This document shows, one piece after another, positions 9,286 through 17,507 of a stretch of 44,236 nucleotides of DNA. The stretch covers positions 1-44,236 of the forward strand of contig JACKAG010000017.1 of the NCBI GenBank assembly GCA_020635195.1, in the 5' to 3' direction. The notes under the pieces are model-generated. The model saw only the letters and a program-made list of their open reading frames with translations. It did no database searches and was not told the origin of the DNA. The first letter of the stretch is position 1, and each line of letters opens with the position of its first letter. The DNA is from Deltaproteobacteria bacterium (GTDB lineage Bacteria; Bdellovibrionota_B; Oligoflexia; Oligoflexales; Bog-1112). The position numbers and the translations under genes are program-made.

Positions 9286-9798
9286 CTAAGCAAACGACCC
9301 TCGGGTCCCATATTTCCAGTGAGTGAAAAGATACGGCTTCTTCATTGAGAGCTGTTCGATGTATCGACATGCTCTCGTCGGTCGTCTTTTCATCTTCTTG
9401 TACTTGTTCTTCGCCCATTTGATCAGCAGATTGTTAACTCTGCGCCATAATGGATACAGCGCCGAAGGATAGAATGCCCCGTAGTAGTTCCGCCACCCAG
9501 TCAATACTGGGTTTAGCAGATGGGCGATACCTTCGACACCAAGATCCACACGCGACCTTAAGTTGGATCTGCGCAGGCGCCTCGCCATTTCCTTGAGCGC
9601 ACTTTTAGAGACTGCTGGGAGAAAACTGGCAAACATCTTCCCATGCCTACTCCTGGCTCCACGTGTCCTAAACGTGAATCCGAGGAAATCGAAGCTGCGA
9701 ATTGGATACCCTCCCTGTCTGTCAGCATCAGCACAGTAGACAATTTTAGTCTTCTCTGGATGCATCTCAAGGTGACACTCACGGAATCTTTCAGCTAG
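9286..9798 (-). pseudogene. Group II intron reverse transcriptase/maturase, C-terminal fragment
   Basis: The fragment shows the end of the reverse transcriptase (LEMHPEKTKIVYC, then SFDFLGFTFR) and the maturase X domain with conserved GWRNYYG and the terminal LSMKKPYLFTHW region. The YADD catalytic box and the whole N-terminal half are missing. The apparent first residues MCRALL come from the terminal repeat of the neighbouring IS1182-family element, so this is a 5'-truncated gene and not a small protein. Confidence 0.87.
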
Positions 9799-11511
9799 GA
9801 GGGCGCGGCACATTCTCTAAATTGTAAAAACACACATTAAATCCTGATGAAATATTCACGCAAAGAGAGATTCGTTCACCTGAGTATCCAATGATGCTAT
9901 CAAACAGATTTTGCGATCGATGTACAATATAATGCGCTGATAATACAATGACTATGTGCCGCCCGCTACCCTGAGATCATCGTTGTTGCTGTGGAAGAAG
10001 ACGCACTCATCCTGGGATCAATCTTAAGATGTTTGATCATTTTTTCGATATTGTGCGCTGTCGCTGCCAGCTTCCACCATAGAGATACTTTTTGTTTTCC
10101 TTTGACAAGAATCTTTATCCCTTTGTTTTTGATATTACCAAAAACAGGCTCAACTATGGCTTTTCGGCGTTTATACACCTCTATGATTTCTGTCGTTCTC
10201 ATTTTTTGACGGTGGGTTCTTATCTTCTCATGTTTTTCTTTATTATGTATTTTCAGGGGATTTTTTATCCCGGATTTTGCTCTGCTGTTCACCTTGCAGC
10301 TGGATAAAAAGGGACAGTGGTCACAAAATCCATCCGGAAGATGAAAGCTGATCATCCCGTCTTTATGCATTGTTTTAATGGGAAGAACTTTGCCTGCCGG
10401 ACAATGAAATTCATTCTCTTCGTTACCAGCCTTTATCTCATCTGCATACGTTTCTTTTCCGGAGTGTTCGCCTTTTGCCAGAGCTATAACGGGGTCAACA
10501 GATCTGGATTCTACCGCTCTGATATCCTCATAGGAGCCGTATCCTGAGTCAGCAAGAGCCTGTTCCGGATTTTTTCCACAGGTCTCTTTTGTGGTATCCA
10601 GCATCTTTCCGATTGCAGCTGCATCATTCTGGCTGTCATGGATTTCTGCCGCTACGATAATCTGATGTTTTTCATCAACAGCAGCCTGGCAGTTGTATAT
10701 GTAGCCAAATTCCTTGTTTTTTCCACCCATGGGAAGAGCTTCATGATCATTGAAAGATTTCTGATCCTTATCCCGGATCGCTTCCCCTTTTTCAGCCTCC
10801 AGAGCAGCTTTTGCAGCTTTAATTTTTTCAAGACGCCGTTCCCGCTTCTGAATTTCTTCAGGTAATGTAGCCGAAAATTCATTTGTCTGTTTTCTGTTCT
10901 CCTCTGCCAGGGACTTTTTCAGTTTTTCCAGCTCAGATTGAATCTGTTCTACGGCTTTCTTCATATGGCCATAGGACATGGCTTTATGTTTTGAGGTCGG
11001 GGCCCTGAACTTGCTGCCATCTATGGCAATTTTCCCAAGACTCACCAGTCCCATACTTTGGGCGAGTCGTACGACATTCGCAAACAAATCTTTCAACTGT
11101 GAGTCGTGCCGGACCAGAAATCGTTGAAATGTACGAGGATCTGGCCTTCTGGCTCCTGATAAAAGGATAAATCGATTATCATAACGGCAGAAATCTGACA
11201 GTTTCCTGCCAGATACAGCTCCATGAGTCAGCCCATAAAATATTGTCCTTAGCATCAGCTCAGGGTCTTTGGCTTCCTGTCCTTGTTTTGAATAGAGATC
11301 TGAAAACTCACTCAGGTCTATCTGAGAAAAGAGATCTATGTACAACCAGACATCTGAGTCCTGGGGTACGAGTTCTGCATAAGAAAAGGAAAATAACTGA
11401 GGCTGAGATGCAATGTCTTCCTGAAACAACGTCTAAATCCTTTGCGAAACATGTAATTTCTTCATTTTACATGTTTCGGACAGCTAAGCCAGGGGAATGT
11501 GCCGCGCCCTC
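9799..11511 (-). mobile_element. Intact IS1182-family insertion sequence (1713 bp)
   Basis: Both ends carry the perfect 17-bp inverted repeat GAGGGCGCGGCACATTC (9799-9815, and as its complement at 11495-11511). Each is flanked by the palindrome CTAG (9795-9798 and 11512-11515), as expected for this family, which favours palindromic targets. A single uninterrupted transposase gene occupies most of the interior. The element looks complete and could be active. Confidence 0.88.
9966..11429 (-). CDS. IS1182-family DDE transposase, full length
   Basis: 487 residues, the normal length for this family. The N-terminal domain (DPELMLRTIFYGLTHGAVSGRKLSDFCRYD) is the DUF772-type transposase N-terminus, and a charged coiled-coil segment lies at about residues 175-215. 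The DDE core is visible as IAIDGSKFRA (first Asp), LADSGYGSYED (second Asp) and RRKAIVEPVFGNIKNK (catalytic Glu). A cysteine cluster (FHCPAGK, CDHCPFLSSC) lies before the last block, as in relatives. No stop or frameshift is seen, so the protein should be functional. Confidence 0.92.
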   Translation of the reverse strand: MFQEDIASQPQLFSFSYAELVPQDSDVWLYIDLFSQIDLSEFSDLYSKQGQEAKDPELMLRTIFYGLTHGAVSGRKLSDFCRYDNRFILLSGARRPDPRTFQRFLVRHDSQLKDLFANVVRLAQSMGLVSLGKIAIDGSKFRAPTSKHKAMSYGHMKKAVEQIQSELEKLKKSLAEENRKQTNEFSATLPEEIQKRERRLEKIKAAKAALEAEKGEAIRDKDQKSFNDHEALPMGGKNKEFGYIYNCQAAVDEKHQIIVAAEIHDSQNDAAAIGKMLDTTKETCGKNPEQALADSGYGSYEDIRAVESRSVDPVIALAKGEHSGKETYADEIKAGNEENEFHCPAGKVLPIKTMHKDGMISFHLPDGFCDHCPFLSSCKVNSRAKSGIKNPLKIHNKEKHEKIRTHRQKMRTTEIIEVYKRRKAIVEPVFGNIKNKGIKILVKGKQKVSLWWKLAATAHNIEKMIKHLKIDPRMSASSSTATTMISG

Positions 11512-11523
11512 CTAGAGCAAGAG

Positions 11524-12420
11524 ATGAAAGAAATTGATCTAGTTGGCGAAGAAATAAGGCAACAGCTTAATCTAGAGAAACAGGAAAAAAAAGAACGAAA
11601 AGCAATAACAACTGAAGAAGAACGAGAACAGCCAAAAAAACCAGAAGACATAACAAAGCAAGAACAGGCACGACAAGCGCAACAAGCGCAACAAGCGAAA
11701 AAAGCGAAAAAAGCGAAAAAAGCGCAACAAGAAAGAGCACTATGCAAGCTTCTCAATGACCTCATACAATTCGAGCCTTCCAATGCTCGAATTGTAGGCG
11801 ACAGATTAAAAAGGTGGGACAGTCCATTTAACGAAGAAAAAATAAAGGGATTTAGCAATTCCCAAGCTTCTACAAAAAACTATGCAGATCTGAGTCTGCA
11901 AGAAGCAGAATTTGAGTGGATAGCTCATCAAGCATTCTGGATGCTGCCACTTCTAACGCAGTCAACTCGTGTGCGAAGACAATATCTTACCGAATACGGC
12001 TACACAGATCAGAGCACTAAGTCAACATGGCAGAACTACTCGGGCTATGCCATACTGGTTCATGATGGCAGGCCATATGTAGGATTTATACATATTGCAA
12101 AGGGCGCAAATCACAATAGCAATGAGATTTGGCAGCATGCATACTTTCAAAAGGCCTCCGAAAAGCAAGCTTCTGATAACATACTAGCAAAGGATCAAAA
12201 AAATCTGTGGAAGAGTCTGCCACAAGATATACTCTCCGATCTGACACAAAACACAACCAAGTCTTCGATTAGTCTGCAGAGGGCAAAGGCTCATTCTGGA
12301 GAAGAGAATCATCACGCCGTTCATATCGACAAAAAGGACAACATACACTTATTGTTTTCAAGGCCTAATGACAGATTAATTTTACTCCCTCTCCCACAAC
12401 ATAGACATCAGGGGACGTAA
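11524..12420 (+). CDS. Protein of unknown function with charged coiled-coil N-terminus, possibly 5'-truncated
   Basis: I do not recognise a family. From the ATG at 11524 the product is 298 residues. The frame also runs upstream into the IS1182-family repeat, where an ATG at 11497 would add MCRALLEQE from the element. Residues about 10-75 are rich in K, E, Q and A (a predicted long helix) and include a variable-looking 3-residue tandem repeat. The C-terminal two thirds are globular, with aromatic motifs such as FEWIAHQAFWMLPLL and NYSGYAILVHDGRPYVGFIHIA. No signal peptide is seen. The original 5' end may have been lost when the IS arrived. A possible terminator hairpin follows it. Confidence 0.55.
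   Translation: MKEIDLVGEEIRQQLNLEKQEKKERKAITTEEEREQPKKPEDITKQEQARQAQQAQQAKKAKKAKKAQQERALCKLLNDLIQFEPSNARIVGDRLKRWDSPFNEEKIKGFSNSQASTKNYADLSLQEAEFEWIAHQAFWMLPLLTQSTRVRRQYLTEYGYTDQSTKSTWQNYSGYAILVHDGRPYVGFIHIAKGANHNSNEIWQHAYFQKASEKQASDNILAKDQKNLWKSLPQDILSDLTQNTTKSSISLQRAKAHSGEENHHAVHIDKKDNIHLLFSRPNDRLILLPLPQHRHQGT
11673..11733 (+). repeat. 9-bp tandem repeat inside a coding region
   Basis: Units of the type CAACAAGCG and AAAAAAGCG follow one another six to seven times, encoding QQA and KKA triplets. The repeat is in frame (9 bp), so gain or loss of units would change coiled-coil length without a frameshift. Confidence 0.8.
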
Positions 12421-12475
12421 AGGAAAGTAATGCGACCTTTTCCTTCTTCGGTTATTTTTTTCTGAAGAGGAACTG
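12418..12475 (+). terminator. Possible Rho-independent terminator
   Basis: AAAGGAAA, a loop of about 11 bases, then TTTTCCTT, followed after a short spacer by a run of T (TTATTTTTTT). It sits just after the stop of the upstream plus-strand gene. The T-run is about ten bases from the stem, so the call is weak. Confidence 0.35.
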
Positions 12476-12486
12476 AATATCACGAA

Positions 12487-13140
12487 CTACGGTCCGCGTA
12501 TGATCGCCAGATCATACAAAACTCTTTTTAAATTTGTTTTCTGAGCTTCGCTGATACCGATCTCGCTTCTGGCAGATTTTACCTGAGAAATTTGCTCTTC
12601 TATAATCTGATCAATCTGATTTTTTGTCAGCTGTATTTTATTTGCCTTAGCTGTATCAATTAAGATTGAGGACCTGGCTCCGACGACCACTGTAGCGCTC
12701 CTTCCCTTTCCACTTTTACAGTGAATATAAACAGACTTTCCGCTTTTCATGGCATCAGAAGCATCCCCGATTGCCTTCTCTAAGACCTTTCTGTTCAGCA
12801 TCGTCCTGTCCGGAGTTGCATACTGATTCCATTTATTGATCCCCATTTTTCTGATGCTTTCTCCGGAAGAATCTATCTCTATTCTGTATCGCCCATCACC
12901 AAGAAATTCAATATCCTCTCTGCCCGTCACATAAATATTTCCATCTATTCCCATATCCCTTTTTGCTCTTCCAAGTTCAAAGTTTTCAATGACAGATATC
13001 ACATCAAGACCTTCGGATTTTTTTCCAGTCAATTCTGTGATTTCATCCCGTATATTTTTTATAATAGCCTGATCAGGAAGCATACCAAGATATACATTTG
13101 AATTGTCTGCAAGATTCCGGACAGAGCCTATCGGGACCTT
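12487..13140 (-). pseudogene. Dual-specificity phosphatase domain, C-terminal part of an IS-split lipoprotein gene
   Basis: These 217 codons carry a cysteine-phosphatase domain of the PTPMT1/dual-specificity type: a strand NVYLGMLPDQ, a candidate general acid in ATPDRTML, and the P-loop HCKSGKGRS with the nucleophile Cys and Arg in the CX5R arrangement. The frame seems to continue upstream to 13236, but those 32 codons are inside the IS4-like element. When the element and one copy of its 3-bp duplication are removed, codon K at 13140 joins S-T of the lipoprotein at 14620-15192 in the same frame, giving a 408-residue protein with Cys332 and Arg338 as P-loop residues. The family dephosphorylates protein or phosphoinositide-like substrates; the substrate here is unknown. 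Confidence 0.83.
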
Positions 13141-13143
13141 TGT

Positions 13144-14619
13144 ACTTAAATGTTGCGCGAAAATTGCAATCGCATAAGTTTTTACTTTAAATAAAGCGCT
13201 TATGCTGCTTTGTTCGCATTTATTACCTCCCTGCAATAGCGTTGCACATCCCTGAACCCATGAATCCTTGTGCTAAGCTGGATCAGATGCTTAAAAGGAG
13301 ATAATTCGACCTCCTGCTGCAAAGCAGTCATAGCCTCCAGAACAGATCCGGACTTACCAGAAATTTCCGGCAAAAGGAGCCATGCACAGTAGACCCAGTG
13401 AACATGAGACTCTACGGATTGAAAATCGTGGCAACTCACATCTTCAAACCCCATCAGAGATTTGACGTCTTTGTGAAATAGCTCGATTTCCCATCTTTTT
13501 CGGTAAACCCTGACAATCGCCCCCATCCTGACTCTGATGTTGGAACAAACCAGATACTTTCTCCCCCTGCGACTCCCTCGCTCTTCTGAAAGAACCAGCC
13601 TGACTTCATCAGTGATTCCACTGATAAAACCGGTGAGTTCTCTTGCGCGGAACTCCTTCCGCTTTCTTCTTTTCCAGCCATTCGCATAAGCACGAATAGT
13701 TTTCCAGGGAAAAATTTTGGCTTTCCGGAACAGGTCAGCGACGGAGCAATTGCCCTGAGCGCCTGCATTTTTTTGGGAAGAAAGTCGAGATCCTCTCGAA
13801 GATTTCATGCTGAAAACAAAATCCCACCCACGAGACAGAATGGAGGCTTGAAGCTTTTTATTGTCATAGCCAGAATCTGCGAGCACAACAACTTCATGAT
13901 TTTCATAAGTTCCGACGTATTGCGACAAATCCAGATCAGAGAGATATCGGATGACAGCTTCCTGTTCGGTTTCTTTTTTCAGGCCCCGTCTTTTACGCTC
14001 ACGTCCGGAAATCCATGCCAGGGGAGGGAGTGGAATCTTCTTGCCATTGATAAGTAGCAGGATATTTGTCCACTGGTGGCCAATAACATAGCCTTTACCA
14101 TGACTGAACTTATGGCTGTTTCCACTGTGTCTGGAAGATCTTGATTGCAGAGTCGTATCAATCAGAATGGCGATAGTCCAGGGCCCTCCGGCAACAACAG
14201 GCGGCCTCTGGATTGCTCTGCATGTTCTGGCTGCCGTACGCTGAAGAGATTCTACCGCAAGATCACCATGCCTACGTAAAAACCTTGAAAACTGGGACTT
14301 ATGCAGAGATCCGACCTGAGAGGCATGGGTCAGGCTATGTTTTCTTCCTGGCAGCATGAGAGATAAAAGATAAGCAAACGCGACCTGCTTCAGGCGGCAG
14401 GGAATATTCAGAAGACAGTCAGTTTTTTTTGCGATAGGGTTGCTCAAGGCGGGCACCTCTCGGGATATAGTCGCTTGGATGAGCACTTTAAAAAGTGTCT
14501 CGACAGCTCTGCCCGTCACAATACTCTATGATATCTGGTTATTACGATAGATTTTTTTTAAAAAGCTTTCCAGAACAGATTTTTTCACTGGGAAGTCTGA
14601 TTTCGCGCAACATCTAAGT
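13144..14619 (-). mobile_element. IS4-like insertion sequence (1476 bp) with 19-bp terminal repeats
   Basis: The left end reads ACTTAAATGTTGCGCGAAA. The right end, complemented, reads ACTTAGATGTTGCGCGAAA (one mismatch in 19). The flanks share TGT (13141-13143 and 14620-14622), a 3-bp target duplication. Removing element plus one TGT joins two gene halves in frame, which independently confirms the boundaries. One full transposase gene lies inside. The exact IS family is not certain: the transposase is IS4-like, but a 3-bp duplication is short for IS4. Confidence 0.85.
13200..14519 (-). CDS. IS4-like DDE transposase, apparently complete
   Basis: About 439 residues with the DDE blocks visible: ILIDTTLQS (first Asp), VVVLADSGYDNKKL (second Asp) and the Y-(2)-R-(3)-E-(6)-K signature VYRKRWEIELFHKDVK typical of IS4 and related groups. 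A basic segment (WKRRKRKEFRAR) lies between them. The start is uncertain: a GTG at 14519 is used here, a GTG at 14486 is another choice, and neither has a clear ribosome site. No internal stop is seen. Confidence 0.85.
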   Translation of the reverse strand: MTGRAVETLFKVLIQATISREVPALSNPIAKKTDCLLNIPCRLKQVAFAYLLSLMLPGRKHSLTHASQVGSLHKSQFSRFLRRHGDLAVESLQRTAARTCRAIQRPPVVAGGPWTIAILIDTTLQSRSSRHSGNSHKFSHGKGYVIGHQWTNILLLINGKKIPLPPLAWISGRERKRRGLKKETEQEAVIRYLSDLDLSQYVGTYENHEVVVLADSGYDNKKLQASILSRGWDFVFSMKSSRGSRLSSQKNAGAQGNCSVADLFRKAKIFPWKTIRAYANGWKRRKRKEFRARELTGFISGITDEVRLVLSEERGSRRGRKYLVCSNIRVRMGAIVRVYRKRWEIELFHKDVKSLMGFEDVSCHDFQSVESHVHWVYCAWLLLPEISGKSGSVLEAMTALQQEVELSPFKHLIQLSTRIHGFRDVQRYCREVINANKAA

Positions 14620-15192
14620 TGTAGAAAGCGCTGGCATTCTGTCATATGCGCTATATTCTCCAGCTGAAACCTGAACCCGTTTTTTATCTATCGCTTTGTT
14701 AAAATATTTTTGTTTATAGTCACTACCAAAGCGGATCTTTCTCAACTTATCCTGCAGTGACTCAAATAACCTTATCAGACCTTTTTTAAAATCAGGACCA
14801 GAAGATTCTCTGACTAATCTTTTGACAACAGCTGTATTGCTGTTCAGATTTAACTCATCAGGTTCAGAAAATGCCTCTGAAGCCAGAAGATTCAGATACT
14901 CCCTGTAGTATAAGGATTTTATGTCAAGGTCTTCATCACTACCTGAAATAAAATCTGATTTAAAAAAAATTAACTGCTCTCCATCATCAAAAAGATGCAT
15001 ATCAATAAAATTATCTTCCCTGATTTTTTGAAGGGATGACGTTTGATCAAAACCAATCCTTTCTGTCTGATGCACAACGGAACCTAGATTCTCCGTTGGC
15101 CTGACATTATTTTTTTTACATGAAAACAAGACAAAAAACGTCATGCAAGATATGAAATATTCAGAAATAAAATAACGATTTATCGATTTCAC
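14620..15192 (-). pseudogene. Lipoprotein N-terminal half of the IS-split phosphatase gene
   Basis: Starts MKSINRYFISEYFISCMTFFVLFSCKK: a hydrophobic segment ending in a lipobox-like LFSC, so the protein was probably lipid-anchored. About 165 residues of unrecognised, largely helical sequence follow. As it stands translation would run two codons into the IS4-like element (T, stop at 14614). Joined to the phosphatase half it gives a 408-residue lipoprotein phosphatase. The truncated half may still be expressed. A 14-bp perfect palindrome lies about 40 bases upstream of the start. Confidence 0.75.
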
Positions 15193-15231
15193 TATATCAC
15201 TCCATTCAGATCAGCTTCTTATCGGAAATTC

Positions 15232-15245
15232 TACAGATATCTGTA
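15232..15245. promoter_or_regulatory. 14-bp perfect palindrome upstream of the lipoprotein-phosphatase gene
   Basis: TACAGATATCTGTA reads the same on both strands and lies 40-53 bases before the minus-strand start at 15192. Position and symmetry suit a dimeric repressor site, but no regulator is identified and chance is possible. Confidence 0.3.
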
Positions 15246-15692
15246 AAATCAATACCGCACAAAACTAAGCCTTCATGTTTCACCTGAATCAGGAACACAT
15301 GAATCATGCAGAAAAACTGGTTTTGAATTTTAAGGGGCTGACATACCGTTAACCAAGGATGGAATCCACCTGGAAAAAACTGACGCTATCACTGGATCAG
15401 GGATGGGCATAAAGTCATCATGACAATACATCGATTGATATCTGAAGCATCTGAAGACGTTTACTGTAGCAAATCTGACAAATCCGGAAGACTGCTTACT
15501 GTTTCTTTGATGGATTTATATTTCTGCGATACATAAACATGCCTCTTAACTCTCAAAAGACGCAAGCTTGTCTGTCTCAGTACTTTTAGCAACTCTCCGA
15601 AAATCACATATTCCAGACAAGACCCGACTTAAAGAAACAGTCGAAACAATCCGAAGGAAGGTGAACTTGCAGTTTTTACGAAGGAGATCCTT
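15246..15692. other. Gene-poor intergenic region
   Basis: No convincing coding sequence on either strand in about 450 bases. Its right end holds a good ribosome site (AAGGAGATCC) for the next gene. I see no RNA gene or repeat here. Confidence 0.5.
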
Positions 15693-16067
15693 ATGTATCG
15701 TGACACCGTTCGCGTTTCATCCCTCGTGGCCTTCATGATCATCACTTTCATCAGCCTGACAGGCTGTGGCAGTGATGATAAAGACGAGACATCATCGACA
15801 ACAACAACCTATAAATTCAGTACAGATATCAGCAGCATCCTCTCAGGCAGCTGCGCCAGCAACGGCATCTGCCATGCTTCCGATAATGCGGTGGGAAATG
15901 TTGCTTACGTGGGAAACAAGGATAATCTGGTTGCTCATAAGACTGATGTCATCAACCGCATGAATGGAACCGGCTCTCTTATGCCTCCGGCAGATAGTGG
16001 TGTTTCTCTGTCCACGGCTGACAAGCAGAAGCTGGAAGACTACCTGAATCAATCCACTCACGACTGA
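15693..16067 (+). CDS. Small cytochrome-c-like lipoprotein with an unusual haem motif
   Basis: 124 residues after a strong AAGGAG ribosome site. The N-terminus is a lipoprotein signal peptide (MIITFISLTGC, lipobox LTGC with Cys at about 25). The rest resembles small c-type cytochrome domains: FSTDISSILSGSC...CHAS, then MPPADSGVSLSTADKQKLEDYL, where the Met in LMPP would be the sixth haem ligand. The haem-binding box reads CASNGICH, that is C-X5-CH, rather than the normal C-X2-CH. It could bind haem through a variant motif or have lost haem binding. It likely acts at the periplasmic face of a membrane. It stands alone, convergent with the fumarylacetoacetase gene. Confidence 0.65.
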   Translation: MYRDTVRVSSLVAFMIITFISLTGCGSDDKDETSSTTTTYKFSTDISSILSGSCASNGICHASDNAVGNVAYVGNKDNLVAHKTDVINRMNGTGSLMPPADSGVSLSTADKQKLEDYLNQSTHD

Positions 16068-16109
16068 GCCGAAAACTTCCGTCCTCTCCTGCTTTTTTCT
16101 GAGCATCTA

Positions 16110-17417
16110 TTATCCGTGTGATGCAGGAGCATCCAGAGCTGGCAAGACCTGTCCTGTACAGCAGCCAAAACCAATCCTGAAGCCAGGCCCCTCAGCCCAG
16201 GCCCTCATTCTGATTTCGTCGCCATCTTCAATAAAGCTACGGCTCTGATGATCCTTCAGGGCCAGAGGCTGTTGCCCCCCCCAGGTCAGTTCCAGCAGGC
16301 TTCCCCGGGATTCCGGAGTCTGGCCACTAATAGTTCCGGAAGCCATAAGATCACCAGGGCGGACATTGCAGCCTGTTACCGTATGATGAGTCAGCTGCTG
16401 CGCCATGCTCCAGTAAAGACCCCGGCTATTCGAGCGGCAAATGGTCTGATACTGAGAAGATTCCCGGGTCCGGATATCAACAGCCAGTTCGATATTAAAA
16501 TGATGTTTACCTCCGTCACTGTGCCGAAGATAAGGAAGAGGAAGAGGTTCCTGTACAGGCCCTTCACTTGCAAAGGGCATAAGAGCCTCCATGGAAACCA
16601 CCCAGGGAGAAATACTTGTGGCGAAAGACTTGCTCACAAAAGGACCAAGAGGCTGGTACTCCCATTTCTGTATGTCTCGCGCACTCCAGTCATTCATCAA
16701 CACCAGACCAAAAATATTCTTCTCAGCTTCTGCCAGTGGAATCGGGACCCCCAGACGATTCGTCTTTCCTCCGACAAAAAATGCCATTTCCAGCTCAAAA
16801 TCAAGGCGTTTACTGGGGGCAAAAACCGGAAGCTCTTCCCCGGGAGGCATCAGCTGCCCCTTGGGACGACGGACCGGAGTTCCACTGATCACAACAGAGC
16901 TGGCCCGACCATGATATCCGACAGGCAGATGGAGCCAGTTCGCTAAGAGTGGATGATCTTTATCCCGAAACATGGTTCCGACATTCGTTGCATGTTCTCT
17001 GGAAGAATAAAAATCTGTGTAATCACCAATGACAGCGGGCAAAAGCATCGTCAGCTGATCCTGTGGAAGCAGAACAGCCTGCCGCAACTGCGAATCATCT
17101 CTGAGCTGCGGGTTATCCTCCCGCAGCAGATGACTCGCACACTCCCGTACATATTTCCAGGTTTCTGATTCCTGTTCCATCAGAGGGTTCAGGGTAGCAG
17201 ACTGAAATAAAGGCTCAGAAGCTACTTTCAGAAGGCCCTTTTGCTCCAGTCGCGTCAGACTCAGGACCTGATCACCGATTGCAACACCCACTTCCGGAGA
17301 ACTTTCAGACGCTTCATGCCTCCGGAAAAGGCCCCATGGAAGGTTCTGGACAGGAAAGTCCGAATCTGAAGAAACAGGAATAAACGAACGAAGTTCCGGA
17401 TGATTAGGATGCTTCAT
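16110..17417 (-). CDS. fahA: Fumarylacetoacetase
   Basis: 435 residues, the usual length. It hydrolyses 4-fumarylacetoacetate to fumarate and acetoacetate, the last step of tyrosine breakdown. Diagnostic stretches are DYTDFYSSREHATNVGTMFR, with the metal Asp and catalytic His region, LPVGYHGRASS, RLDFELEMAFFVGG (metal-binding Glu residues), LMNDWSARDIQKWEYQPLGPF, and GDLMASGTISG near the end. The start at the ATG at 17417 (MKHPNHPELRSFIPV) follows AAGGG; a TTG at 17438 would add seven residues. No other tyrosine-degradation gene is in the window, so any partner genes lie elsewhere. Confidence 0.93.
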   Translation of the reverse strand: MKHPNHPELRSFIPVSSDSDFPVQNLPWGLFRRHEASESSPEVGVAIGDQVLSLTRLEQKGLLKVASEPLFQSATLNPLMEQESETWKYVRECASHLLREDNPQLRDDSQLRQAVLLPQDQLTMLLPAVIGDYTDFYSSREHATNVGTMFRDKDHPLLANWLHLPVGYHGRASSVVISGTPVRRPKGQLMPPGEELPVFAPSKRLDFELEMAFFVGGKTNRLGVPIPLAEAEKNIFGLVLMNDWSARDIQKWEYQPLGPFVSKSFATSISPWVVSMEALMPFASEGPVQEPLPLPYLRHSDGGKHHFNIELAVDIRTRESSQYQTICRSNSRGLYWSMAQQLTHHTVTGCNVRPGDLMASGTISGQTPESRGSLLELTWGGQQPLALKDHQSRSFIEDGDEIRMRAWAEGPGFRIGFGCCTGQVLPALDAPASHG

Positions 17418-17507
17418 AATGCCAGCCCTTTTTGACAACAGACCTGAAAAATTCTGTCCCCTGCCTCACAGGCTGTCAAGGCCATATCCGGATCAAAGTG
17501 CTGCCTT

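Larger units (their letters stand above)
9214..9798 (-). mobile_element. Group II intron, 3' fragment (maturase end, domains V and VI)
   Basis: On the minus strand the fragment reads maturase C-terminus, then a domain V hairpin, then domain VI and the intron end ...GGTCTAC, followed by the IS256 exon. All domains 5' of the maturase middle are missing because the IS1182-family element joins at 9795-9798 (CTAG). Ribozyme domains I-IV are not in the window on the far side of that element, so the intron cannot splice from this copy. Any intact copy elsewhere in the genome cannot be judged from here. Confidence 0.82.

Noticed and set aside
13144..13236. Upstream 32 codons of the phosphatase frame as its genuine N-terminus
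   Set aside because: They lie inside the IS4-like element, including its terminal repeat; the frame is open only by chance.
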